64,000 nucleotides of DNA from the NCBI GenBank assembly GCA_963820395.1, contig CAWGAE010000015.1, positions 434,001-498,000 on the forward strand. Reading direction: 5' to 3'. This document shows positions 8,930-17,406 of the stretch, piece by piece. This DNA comes from DATFVJ01 sp963820395. Lineage in GTDB: Bacteria > Actinomycetota > Actinomycetes > Streptosporangiales > Streptosporangiaceae. How positions within the stretch are numbered: the first letter of the stretch is position 1; the number at the start of each line of letters is the position of its first letter. Both the position numbers and the translations under genes were made by a program. The notes beneath the pieces are model-generated. The model was not told the DNA's origin, searched no databases, and saw only the letters and a program-made list of their open reading frames with translations.

Positions 8930-9075
8930 CAGCCACCGACCGCGGACCAGCCAGCTCAGCCGGGACCAGCCCGCTGAGCACGGACCGACCCGCTGAGCCC
9001 GGACCGACCCGCTGAGCCCGGACCGCACTGAGCCGGACCGGCCGCTGAGCCCGGGCCAGTCAGCTGAGCCGAGAT
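8930..9075. repeat. Degenerate 16-19-bp tandem repeats after thiC
   Basis: Imperfect units close to CCGCTGAGCCCGGACCGAC are repeated roughly seven times between thiC and the LigD-type polymerase gene. No gene was found in this 243-base gap; no clean terminator hairpin with a T-run was seen. Confidence 0.7.
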
Positions 9076-9128
9076 CAGCCTGCTAAGCGCGGACCGACCG
9101 CCTGACAGCGGCCACGTAAGGTGACCGC

Positions 9129-10499
9129 ATGCCGGATACCAAGATGATCATGGAAGTGACGGGCCGGGAGGTGACGATCACCAACCCCCACAAGACCTTC
9201 TTTCCGCGGGCTGGTCACGCCAAGCTCGACCTGATTAGGTACTACCTGGCGGTCGCTGGTGGCGCTCTACGCGGCGCGGCTGGCAGGCCGATGGTGCTGA
9301 AGCGCTTCGTGCACGGTGCCGAGGGCGAGGTCTTCTTCCAGAAGCGCGCACCGGCGAACCACCCGGACTGGATCGAGACGGTCGAGCTGAGCTTCCCTTC
9401 CGGGCGGACTGCGAGCGAGGTCGTGGTGCGTGACGCGGCGGGGCTCGTCTGGGTGGTGAACCTGGGCTGCATCGACCTGAACCCGCATCCCGTGCTCGCC
9501 ACCGACCTTGACCACCCCGATGAGCTCCGGGTGGACCTGGACCCGGTGCCGGGTGTCGGCTGGCAGCAGATCCTCGACGTGGCCATGGTGGCGAAAGACG
9601 CCCTGAGCAGCTTCGGTCTTGTCGGCTGGCCGAAGACATCGGGTTCGCGCGGCTTCCATGTGTACTGCCGCATCGAACCGCGCTGGTCATTCACGGACGT
9701 CCGCCGCGGCGCCGTCGCGCTTGCCCGTGAGATCGAGCGCCGCGCGCCGGCCCTGGCCACCACCCGATGGTGGAAGGAGGAGCGCCATGGAGTTTTCGTC
9801 GACTACAACCAGAACGCCAAGGACAGGACGGTCGCCTGCGCCTACTCCGTCCGCCCGACCCCGGATGCTCGGGTGTCGGCCCCGCTTACCTGGGCGGAAG
9901 TACCTCGCTGCGAGCCGGGCGCGTTCACAATCGAGACAATGCCGCTGCGGCTGCGCGAGGTCGGTGACCCGTGGGAGGGGATGGACGCGGCGGTGGGCTC
10001 GCTTGAGCCGCTGCTCGAACTGGCCGCCCGCGACGAGGCGGCAGGGATGCCGGACGCGCCGTGGCCACCGCACTTCGACAAGCAGCCGGGTGAGCCGCCG
10101 AGAGCCGCACCCTCGAGGCGTCGCGGCACCGCGCCACCGGGGAACACGGCAAGCATGGCAGGTGCGGTGCCTTCTGTGCCTGCTGCGCACCCGGCGCCCC
10201 CCGCGGGTACGGACACCGGCACTCATGCGGGGCGCCGCCGCAGCGTCATGCCGCTGATCGAGATCGCCCGGGCAGCCACCCTGGCCGAGGCCATGGCGGG
10301 GCTGGAGCGCTGGAAAAAACGGCATCCGCAGGTGTCGCCGCTGCTGGCCCCAGCCGATGTGCTCGTGGACTCGATGCGCGGGCGCAGCTCCACCTGGACC
10401 CGGATCCGCCTTAATCTGCGCAATGTGCCCGAGGCGCAACGCCCCTCTCAGGAGGAACTTGAGGTCGACTACGACCCATGGGACAAGGGCGGGAGGTAA
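9129..10499 (+). CDS. Stand-alone LigD-type polymerase/primase domain protein (NHEJ PolDom family)
   Basis: A 456-residue protein whose first 300 residues match the archaeo-eukaryotic primase-polymerase domain of LigD. It opens with VTGREVTITNPHKTFFP. The metal-binding DLDP motif is in ELRVDLDPVPG and the nucleotide-binding loop in SGSRGFHVYCRIEP. A low-complexity linker (about 320-375) leads to a conserved C-terminal module of about 80 residues that ends EELEVDYDPWDKGG. No ligase or nuclease domain is fused and no Ku gene is in the window, so a role in end joining or gap filling is inferred from family only. ATG at 9129 follows AAGGTGA. Confidence 0.88.
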   Translation: MPDTKMIMEVTGREVTITNPHKTFFPRAGHAKLDLIRYYLAVAGGALRGAAGRPMVLKRFVHGAEGEVFFQKRAPANHPDWIETVELSFPSGRTASEVVVRDAAGLVWVVNLGCIDLNPHPVLATDLDHPDELRVDLDPVPGVGWQQILDVAMVAKDALSSFGLVGWPKTSGSRGFHVYCRIEPRWSFTDVRRGAVALAREIERRAPALATTRWWKEERHGVFVDYNQNAKDRTVACAYSVRPTPDARVSAPLTWAEVPRCEPGAFTIETMPLRLREVGDPWEGMDAAVGSLEPLLELAARDEAAGMPDAPWPPHFDKQPGEPPRAAPSRRRGTAPPGNTASMAGAVPSVPAAHPAPPAGTDTGTHAGRRRSVMPLIEIARAATLAEAMAGLERWKKRHPQVSPLLAPADVLVDSMRGRSSTWTRIRLNLRNVPEAQRPSQEELEVDYDPWDKGGR

Positions 10500-10697
10500 C
10501 CGACGGCGCGACCGCTCCAGCCACCCCGCCGGCCGTCCCGGCAGGCTCCGCCCAGCCACCCCCGCAGGCTGCGCCCAGCCGCCGCGGCAAGCGCGGGCGA
10601 GCAACATCACGCCGCTGCCCGGTGCGATTAACCGTTATCCCGAACGGCTGCCGCGGCGCCGGCCGGGCTGCGGCCACCGCGACGCGGCGCCAGGTTC
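10500..10697. other. Short convergent intergenic spacer
   Basis: About 200 bases between two convergent genes. It is rich in short GCAGGCTCCGCCCAGCC-like near repeats at 10540-10580 and holds no recognisable gene or clear terminator. Confidence 0.4.
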
Positions 10698-12315
10698 TCA
10701 GCTGCGGACGCTGACATCGCCCGCGAACTGGTTGCGCACCGCCTCACGCACGGCGAAACGCCGCAGCTTGCCAGTCGCAGTGGTCGGCAGCGACTCGAAG
10801 AAAAGGATCGTGCGGGGCCGCTTGAAGGCGGCCAGGCCGTCACGGCAGAACGCGACGAGCTCAGCGGCGTCCGGCGCCTGGTCCGGTGTGCGGACTACGC
10901 AGGCCACCGGCGTCTCGAGCCCGTCCGCGTCCGCCAGCCCGACGACCGCCACCTGGGCGACGCCTGGATGCTCGAGTAGCCGCGATTCCACCTCGGTCGG
11001 CGACACCCAGATGCCACCGGCCTTGATCATGTCGCTGGATCTGCCCAGGCAGGTGTAGTAACCATCCCGCGGAGCGCACGTACAAGTCGCCGGTTCGCAG
11101 CCATTCCCCCCGGAACACGTCGCGGGTGGTGTCGGTCCGGCACCAGTAGCCAAGGGCCGCCGACGGAGCCTTCAGGTACAGGACTCCGGGTTCGCCCTCG
11201 GTGACCGGCTTTTCCTCCTCGTCGCGGAGGTCAACCTCGTACCCGGTCACTGGCGTGCCCGAGGTACCTGGCCGTACCGATCCTGCCCGGTTCGATACGA
11301 AGATGTGCAGCGCTTCCGTGGAGCCGATGCCGTCCAGGATGCTGACCCCGAACCGGTCCAGGAAGCGCTCGTAGATCCCGGCCGGGAGGGTCTCGCCCGC
11401 GGAGGCGGCGAGCCGTACCGACCGCAGCGTGTCAGCCGGCAGGTCGGCCGCGAGCATCGCCGAGTAGAACGATGGCACGGCGAAGAACAATGTGGGCTCG
11501 TAGCTGCTCAGCCGCTCCGCCACAAGCGCGGGAGCCGGGCGGGCCGGGTCCAGGATGGCCGTCCCGCCGGCCGAGAGCGGAAAGAACGCCGAGTTGCCCA
11601 GCCCATAGGCGAAGAAGAGCTTGGCCACCGAGTAGCAGCGGTCGCTGGAGTTTATGCCGAGCACTTCGCGCGGGTAGGTCTCCGCCACATAGCGGATGTT
11701 GGCATGCCGGTGCACCGCGCCCTTCGGGCTACCCGTCGTGCCCGACGTATAGAGCCAGAGCGCGGCCGAGTCGCCCCAGGTGGGGTAGGGCGAACCGTGT
11801 CCATAACGGCGGCCGCGGGCGGTTACCTCGTCCAGCGAGGTGACGCTGATCCCGGGTGGGAAAGCCACCGCGGCATCGGCCGCAGCGCCGTCCAGCGCGC
11901 TGTCGGGTACCTGGGTAAGCACCACGTCACGCAGTTCGGGTGCCGCCGCGGCGGCCTGCGCCGCGGCGGCCGCGAACTCAGCGGAGACAAAAGCGATCCT
12001 GGCGCGGGAGTCCCTGAGCAGTTCGGCGAGCTCACGTCCGGTCAGCATGGTGTTGACGGGCACACTTACCGCGCCGATCCGCATCACCGCCAGTATCGCT
12101 GCCAGTAGTTGCGGGCTGTCGGAGGCCGTCATGACGACCCGTTCCTCGGGCCGCACGCCCAGCTCGCGCAGCCCGGCCGCCAGGTCTACCACCAGAGCAA
12201 GCAGCTCGGCGTAACTTAGCGTGCCCGCCGGGCCGGTAACCGCGACATCCTCGCCGCGGCCATCCGCGACGTGCCGGTCGATCAGGTAGGTGCAAGCGTT
12301 GAACAGCTCGGGCAT
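10698..12315 (-). CDS. Benzoate-CoA ligase family protein, split by one extra base
   Basis: An AMP-forming acyl-CoA ligase. The N-terminal part has the P-loop YTSGTTGSPKGAVHRH and the subgroup signature LDGIGSTEALHIFVSNR, typical of benzoate-CoA ligases. The frame is lost after GEWLRTGDLYVRSA; removing one base from the CCC run at 11066-11068 continues as DGYYTCLGRSSDMIKAGGIW and the C-terminal domain with the catalytic Lys region PTTATGKLRRF. Corrected length is about 538 residues, normal for the family. The substrate should be an aromatic acid, but this is inference. Start ATG at 12315 follows GGGAGG. Everything except the single frameshift is intact. Confidence 0.85.
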
Positions 12316-12700
12316 GCCGCCTCCCGGGCAAACCGACTTACTGGCTACACGCCCCCCGCTGCCCGAAGGCACCGGCGCAAGCCGGCTCACTTCCCCCTCC
12401 GTCGCAACGGTAGGTGTGCCGCTAGCGTAGCCTTTCAGCGGCGTGCACGGGTGCCCGGGCCTGCGTGCGCGCGGTGAGCCGTCCTCCGCGAGGAGGCCAC
12501 GGCAAGGGGGCGGCCCTCGCGTGGTGGACGACCTGGCTCGGCACCGAGCGGGCAGCCGCCCGGGTTCGCTGGCCCGCGCGAGCCGGGTACCGGCAGCTGA
12601 ACGTCGCCGCAGATGTCCACGAGCGTCTCGGCGTCAATCCCGGTGATGGCATCGGCCTGCGCCGATGGCGGACGCATGTGGTCAGCAGGGCCGCGTCAAC
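12316..12700. other. Gene-free region upstream of devR
   Basis: About 385 bases between the divergent ligase gene and devR. Open frames on both strands are overlapping and featureless. The only site seen is the palindromic box just downstream at 12701-12714. Confidence 0.45.
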
Positions 12701-12714
12701 AGGACGAAGGTCCT
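12701..12714. promoter_or_regulatory. DosR-like palindromic box upstream of devR
   Basis: AGGACGAAGGTCCT is a perfect inverted repeat with five-base arms and a four-base centre, the same geometry as the mycobacterial DosR core GGGAC-N4-GTCCC. It ends 29 bases before the devR ATG, so autoregulation is plausible. Function is inferred. Confidence 0.5.
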
Positions 12715-12743
12715 TAACCGCGCCGCCGTTGGTGGTTAGGCTG

Positions 12744-13430
12744 ATGTGGTGGCCTCCCGCAGCAGAAGAATCCAGCAAGATAACCGTGTTCCTGCTTGAC
12801 GACCACGAGGTCGTCAGGCGGGGAGTGCGGGATCTGCTCGAAGCCGAGCCGGATATCACCGTGATAGGCGAGGCAGGAACCACCGTGTCCGCCCTGGCGC
12901 GTATCCCGGCGCTGCGACCCGACGTCGCGGTACTGGATGTACGGTTGCCTGACGGCGACGGGGTAACGGTCTGCCGGGAGATCCGCTCACGCATGCCCGA
13001 GGTGGCCTGCCTGATGCTCACCTCCTTCACAGACGACGATGCCCTGTTTGACGCGATCATGGCGGGGGCGGCCGGCTACGTGCTCAAGCAGATCCGCGGT
13101 ACGGACCTGGTCGGCGCGGTCCGTACGGTCGCGTCCGGCCAGTCAATGCTCGACCCGCGGGCCGCGAGCCAGGTCATGGAGCGGCTCCGCAGCAACGCGC
13201 GGCAGCCTGACCCGCTCGCCGGGCTCTCCGGCCAGGAGCGGCGGATCCTTGAACTGATCGGCGAAGGCCTGACCAACCGCCAGATCGGCGAGCGGATGTT
13301 CCTCGCGGAGAAGACGGTCAAGAACTACGTCTCCTCGCTCTTCGCCAAGCTGGGCATGCAGCGCCGTACCCAGGCCGCCGCATACGCGGCCCGCCTCCGC
13401 GAGCACGGCGACCCCGCCGAGCCGGAATGA
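12744..13430 (+). CDS. devR: DevR/DosR-type response regulator
   Basis: A 228-residue NarL/FixJ-family regulator. The receiver domain (about 12-130) has VFLLDDHEVVRRGVRDLLEA and the phospho-acceptor Asp65 in VAVLDVRLPDGDG. The C-terminal LuxR-type helix-turn-helix has EGLTNRQIGERMFLAEKTVK and NYVSSLFAKLGMQRRTQAA, nearly identical to mycobacterial DevR. In mycobacteria this protein switches on the hypoxia/NO dormancy regulon. The matching kinase is 0.8 kb downstream in the opposite direction. ATG at 12744 was chosen because family proteins begin about ten residues before the VFLLDDHEV motif. Confidence 0.92.
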   Translation: MWWPPAAEESSKITVFLLDDHEVVRRGVRDLLEAEPDITVIGEAGTTVSALARIPALRPDVAVLDVRLPDGDGVTVCREIRSRMPEVACLMLTSFTDDDALFDAIMAGAAGYVLKQIRGTDLVGAVRTVASGQSMLDPRAASQVMERLRSNARQPDPLAGLSGQERRILELIGEGLTNRQIGERMFLAEKTVKNYVSSLFAKLGMQRRTQAAAYAARLREHGDPAEPE

Positions 13431-13506
13431 ACACGGCACCTGAACGCGTGAGGACAGGTCATACAGGCTCGCGGAAACCTGACGGGTTCGTGAAGGGGGC
13501 TCGGTG

Positions 13507-13561
13507 CAGGGGGCCCAGTGACAGGGGCCCAGTGCAGGGAGCCCAGTGCAGGGAGCCCAGG
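13507..13561. repeat. 13-15-bp tandem repeat, about four copies
   Basis: Units of the form CAGGGAGCCCAGTG, varying between 13 and 15 bases, run head to tail between devR and the PPOX-fold gene. No coding potential is supported. Confidence 0.8.
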
Positions 13562-13581
13562 CAAGCTAACCACTGTGAGGC

Positions 13582-13599
13582 TGGGACTTTCGGCTCTGG
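13582..13599 (+). promoter_or_regulatory. DosR-like box upstream of the PPOX-fold gene
   Basis: TGGGACTTTCGGCTCTGG has the GGGACTTTCGGC core seen in natural DosR boxes such as those of hspX, with one departure in the second half. It ends 32 bases before the ATG at 13632. Function is inferred from similarity and from the dormancy-type gene it precedes. Confidence 0.55.
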
Positions 13600-13631
13600 G
13601 CGGCGGGGGCGGTGGTCAAGACCCTGGCACC

Positions 13632-14066
13632 ATGAGAGATTCCGGTGGCTCTTCGCTGAGCATGCTTCCTCGCGACGAATGCCTGAGGTTACTTGCCACC
13701 TCGCCCATAGGCCGCGTCGTCTTCACCGAGCGAGCACTGCCGGCCGTCCGGCCGGTGAACTTCATCCTCAACGGTGACGAGATCGTCATCCGCACCGGCG
13801 AAGGGAGCAAGCTGCTCGCGGCCGTGCGCCATACCGTGGTCGCCTTCGAGGCCGACGAACTGGACTATCACACCCGCACCGGCTGGAGCGTAACGGTGAT
13901 CGGGCAATCGCGCGAGGTCATCGATCCTGCTGAGCTCGCGATGCTGCGTGCACTGCCGTTCATGTCCTCGGCTCCAGGGCCGCGTGACCATGTCATCTGT
14001 GTCAAGGCCGAACTCGTCACGGGGCGCCGCCTGGATTATCTGCTGCCCGTAGAGAAGCTTGCGTGA
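13632..14066 (+). CDS. Pyridoxamine-5'-phosphate oxidase-fold (PPOX) protein, Rv0080/Rv3129-like
   Basis: A 144-residue split-barrel flavin-binding-type protein. The N-terminal ECLRLLATSPIGRVVFTERA, the strand PVNFILNGDEIVIRTGEGSK and the middle VAFEADELD are typical of small PPOX proteins that bind FMN, F420 or heme. Proteins of this type belong to the DosR regulon in mycobacteria, which fits its position between devR and devS and the GGGACTTTCGGC box upstream. Substrate unknown. ATG at 13632 was taken because homologous N-termini begin about here; the open frame extends upstream through the repeats. Confidence 0.85.
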   Translation: MRDSGGSSLSMLPRDECLRLLATSPIGRVVFTERALPAVRPVNFILNGDEIVIRTGEGSKLLAAVRHTVVAFEADELDYHTRTGWSVTVIGQSREVIDPAELAMLRALPFMSSAPGPRDHVICVKAELVTGRRLDYLLPVEKLA

Positions 14067-14128
14067 CCGTGAGCGCGCGGCGAGATGCCGGGCGCACCCT
14101 CGCTGTGCGGCCTCGCCTGGGCGGACTC

Positions 14129-14218
14129 GCGCGGCAGGCCAAGGATCTACTACCGTTACGGACCGTCAGACCGACGGCTTCCTGCGGCCCTCTGTCCCGG
14201 GTCCTTGGCCTGCCGCGC
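14129..14218. terminator. Long inverted repeat between convergent genes
   Basis: A perfect 17-base inverted repeat, GCGCGGCAGGCCAAGGA at 14129-14145 and its complement at 14202-14218, encloses about 56 bases that also contain small inverted repeats around CCGTtacGG. It lies exactly between the convergent PPOX and devS genes, so a bidirectional terminator is the simplest reading, although no T-run follows. Confidence 0.5.
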
Positions 14219-14229
14219 GACGACCAGAC

Positions 14230-15984
14230 TCATGGGACACCACCCTTACGCCGCGTGCGTGATAGCGGCACCTTCCACTCCAGCTCAGTCCCGCCGTCCG
14301 GATGCCGGATGACCTGCATCGTGCCGCCGAGTTGCTTGGCCCGATCGGCCAGGTTGCGCAGGCCACTCCGCTTGACCACGTCGTTGATCCCGATCCCGTA
14401 GTCACGCACCCGGAGGATGGCGCTCTCCCCGTCCTTCCTCCCGGCACCGCGTCCTCCGATCTCGATGGTGACATCGACGCGGCTGGCATTGGCGTGCCGG
14501 GCGACATTGGAAAGCGCCTCACGCAGCGCGGTGAGCAGGTGCTCCGCCAGCTCACCGGAGATCAGATCGTCGAGCGGCCCGCTCAGGCGCAGGGACGGGG
14601 CAAAGCCGAGCGGGCCGGCCATTTCGTCCGCCACCGCGAGGATGCGGGCACGCGTGCCAGGCGGCTTCTCCGTCCTGCGCGCCTGCAGCGCGAAGATGGT
14701 GGCCCGGATGTCCTTGATCGTCTCGTCCATCGCGTCTACCGCCGTGCGCACCCGGGTGGCCACCTCAGGTCGGGAGATCAGGGGCGTGGCGCCCTCCAGC
14801 GACATACCGGTCGCGTAAAGCCGTTGGATCACCAGGTCGTGCAGGTCGCGGGCGATCCGGTCCCGATCCTCGAAGACAGATAGCCGTTCGGACTCACGGC
14901 GGTGTTCTGCCAGCTCGACCGCGACCGCCGCCTGCGCCGCGAACGTGGCGATCATCTCGGCCGCGGCCGGCGCGAACGGCTGGCGGCCAGGCGCACGGCC
15001 GGCGGTGAGCACGCCGCGCACGTTGCCCGGCGTACCGAGCGGCACCACCACCGCGGGTCCAAGGCCCAGCGCGTCACGTGCCACCGGGGCGCTGCGCTCG
15101 TCACGGCTGAAGTCGGCTACGATCACCGGCTCGCCGGTCGTGAGCACCAACCCTGACAGCGATTCCGGTATCGGAAGCACGAGGCCGCGCGCCTCGTCCG
15201 CGCGTTCCCCGGTCGCGTACTCGATGACAAGCCGCTTCTTGTCCTCGTCCGGCAGCGCGAGCACCACAAGATCCGCGCCGGCAAGCTCGCCGGCCAATTC
15301 GGCGACCAGGCTCAGTACCTCGTCGGGCTCCGTGCCGGAAAGCAGCCGGGAGGTCACCTCGCCAGTCGCGCGCAGCCACCGCTGCTGGCGCTGTGCCTCG
15401 TCGTACAGCCGCGCATTCTCTACGGCCACGCCCGCCGCCGCCGCGAGTGCGACGAGCACCGCCTCGTCGTCCTCGTCGAAGCGGCCGCCGCCCGCCTTCT
15501 CGGTGAGGTAGATGTTGCCGAACACCTCGTCGCGCACCCGGATGGGCGCGCCGAGGAAGGTGTGCATGGGCGGATGCCCGGCAGGGAAACCGAACGACGC
15601 CGGATGCTCCGATATCTCGTTGAGCCGGAGTATCTGCGGATCATGGATGAGCAGGCCAAGCAGCCCAAGTCCTTGCGGCCAGTGGGCGATCGAGGCGATC
15701 TCGTTCTCGTCAAGGCCGACGGGCACGAACTCGGCGAGCTGCTTGTCCTCACCAATCACGCCGAGCGCGCCGTACCGCGCGTCGACCAGGGCGACCGCGG
15801 CCTCGACGATCCTGTTCAGCACGGTCTCCAGATCGAGATAGCCACCCACCATGACGACCGCCTCGAGCAGGCCGTGCATACGGTCGCGAGCCGCAAGCAC
15901 CGCCTGCAGCCTGATCTGCACTTCGCCGAGAAGATCGTCGAGGCGCAGGTGTGGCAGCATGGGATGGGTGTCCGCTGGCTCCAC
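14230..15984 (-). CDS. devS: DevS/DosT-type sensor histidine kinase with two GAF domains
   Basis: A 584-residue soluble kinase. GAF-A (about 50-190) contains GFPAGHPPMHTFLGAPIRVR; His137 aligns with the proximal heme ligand region of mycobacterial DevS, so sensing of O2/NO/CO by heme is likely. GAF-B spans about 205-360. The HisKA_3 dimerisation helix has DRDRIARDLHDLVIQRL with phospho-accepting His382, followed by an HATPase domain (N box REALSNVARHA, G box VRDYGIGINDV). DevR is the obvious partner. GTG at 15984 was chosen for the AGGAG seven bases upstream; an ATG eight codons later is possible. Confidence 0.9.
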   Translation of the reverse strand: MEPADTHPMLPHLRLDDLLGEVQIRLQAVLAARDRMHGLLEAVVMVGGYLDLETVLNRIVEAAVALVDARYGALGVIGEDKQLAEFVPVGLDENEIASIAHWPQGLGLLGLLIHDPQILRLNEISEHPASFGFPAGHPPMHTFLGAPIRVRDEVFGNIYLTEKAGGGRFDEDDEAVLVALAAAAGVAVENARLYDEAQRQQRWLRATGEVTSRLLSGTEPDEVLSLVAELAGELAGADLVVLALPDEDKKRLVIEYATGERADEARGLVLPIPESLSGLVLTTGEPVIVADFSRDERSAPVARDALGLGPAVVVPLGTPGNVRGVLTAGRAPGRQPFAPAAAEMIATFAAQAAVAVELAEHRRESERLSVFEDRDRIARDLHDLVIQRLYATGMSLEGATPLISRPEVATRVRTAVDAMDETIKDIRATIFALQARRTEKPPGTRARILAVADEMAGPLGFAPSLRLSGPLDDLISGELAEHLLTALREALSNVARHANASRVDVTIEIGGRGAGRKDGESAILRVRDYGIGINDVVKRSGLRNLADRAKQLGGTMQVIRHPDGGTELEWKVPLSRTRRKGGVP

Positions 15985-16083
15985 CGGCCGCTCCTGTGTG
16001 GGCTTCGAGGCACGGCGAAAGCACCGCGACGCCGTGACCCTCACGTTAGCCGCTAACGGTCGGTAGCGCATCACGGCATCGCG

Positions 16084-17388
16084 ATGTTCCGCCATGGTCG
16101 CAGGCCCGCGACGGCCGGTAGCAATCCGCCGTGGCGGGCGGTCAATCCCGCGGGGCGAGGGTCGCGATGCTGGTCGCCGCCTACCGGGACCAACGCCCCT
16201 ACCCGGCGTCGTCATCTGCGGACATCCTGCGAGCATGGTGGCACGGTTGCCCGCACTGGCCCGCCGGCCGCCAGGCTGGCGGCACCGACACGGCAGTTGG
16301 TCGCGCGGTTGCTCCAGGCCGCTATAGCTGCCCCCTCGATGCTCAATACCCAGCCGTGGCGGTTCAGATACCGGGAGACCGACCACACCATCGAGCTTTA
16401 CGCTGATCCGTCGAGGGTGCTGCGCCACGCCGACCCGCAGGGCCGTGCCGTGCACATCGCTTGCGGCGCCGCCCTCTTCAACCTGCGCCTGGCGATCGCC
16501 GTATCGGCGCGAGAGCCGGTTGTCCGGTTGCTTCCGCACGCCCATGAACCCCTGCTGCTCGCGACGGTACGGCTAGCAGGCCGGTACCGCCCGGGGGATA
16601 GCGAACGTGAGCTTTTCGCTGTCATCGGCGAACGACACACGAACAGGAACCCGTTCAGCGGCCAGCAGGTGCCGTCCGGCGTGCTCACCGAACTCGTAGA
16701 GGCGGCCAGGCTGGAAGGCGCCGCACTGCACATTCTCGGCCAAGCCGCCGCCCAGCGGGTGCTCAGCCTGACCGCCGCTGCTGATCGCGTCCAGCGTGAC
16801 CACCCCGGCTACCGGTCTGAGCTGGCCAAGTGGATCGGCGGCAGGCGCGAAACGGACGGGATACCAGATAGCGCGCTCGGCCCCCGGGTAGCCGATGGTT
16901 CGCTGCCGCTCCGCGACTTCACGCTTGGCCGACCGCCCGGACAGGCGCGCTACGCGCGGTTCGAGGCGTCCCCGCAGCTCGCCGTGCTCGCTACGCGTTC
17001 CGGCGACCGGGCCGACTGGCTGCGAGCCGGCCAGGCGCTGCAGCGGGTACTGCTGCTCGCCACCGCGCGCGGCGTCGCGGTCGGGCAGCTCACCCAGGCG
17101 CTCGAGACCGCGGACGCGTGGCTCGTTCGCGACCCCAGTTCCGGCATCGAGCATCCGCAGATGGTGATGCGGCTCGGTTATGGCCCGGCGGCGGGGGCCT
17201 CACCGCGCCGGCCCGTGTCCGAGGTGCTGGATGGCCCAGAGCTGGCTGGCCCAGAGCTGGCTGGCCCAGAGCTGGCTGGCCCAGAGCTGGCTGGCCCAGA
17301 GCTGGCTGGCCCCGCGTCCGATGGCCCTGATGGCCCAGCCTCCGCGGAGCTGGCCGGGTACTCACAAACGGGCGACAGTCCTGGCTGA
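16084..17388 (+). CDS. Acg-type nitroreductase family protein with C-terminal GPELA repeats
   Basis: The core (LLQAAIAAPSMLNTQPWRFR onward) matches the Acg/Rv2032/Rv3131 group of nitroreductase-like proteins, which bind FMN poorly or use it as a store and belong to the DosR regulon. The family region starts around 16300; upstream, the only in-frame ATG is at 16084 and the intervening 70 codons look non-family, so the true start is unclear and an indel near 16240-16300 is possible. After PRRPVSEVLDG the protein ends in five in-frame GPELA repeats encoded by a 15-bp array. Divergent from devS, upstream of a second paralogue. Confidence 0.8.
   Translation: MFRHGRRPATAGSNPPWRAVNPAGRGSRCWSPPTGTNAPTRRRHLRTSCEHGGTVARTGPPAARLAAPTRQLVARLLQAAIAAPSMLNTQPWRFRYRETDHTIELYADPSRVLRHADPQGRAVHIACGAALFNLRLAIAVSAREPVVRLLPHAHEPLLLATVRLAGRYRPGDSERELFAVIGERHTNRNPFSGQQVPSGVLTELVEAARLEGAALHILGQAAAQRVLSLTAAADRVQRDHPGYRSELAKWIGGRRETDGIPDSALGPRVADGSLPLRDFTLGRPPGQARYARFEASPQLAVLATRSGDRADWLRAGQALQRVLLLATARGVAVGQLTQALETADAWLVRDPSSGIEHPQMVMRLGYGPAAGASPRRPVSEVLDGPELAGPELAGPELAGPELAGPELAGPASDGPDGPASAELAGYSQTGDSPG
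17235..17309. repeat. 15-bp coding tandem repeat, five copies
   Basis: CCCAGAGCTGGCTGG is repeated five times without change and encodes the GPELA repeats at the C-terminus of the Acg-type protein. A unit length divisible by three keeps the frame open. Confidence 0.92.
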
Positions 17389-17406
17389 TACGTAACGGAG
17401 GTTTCG

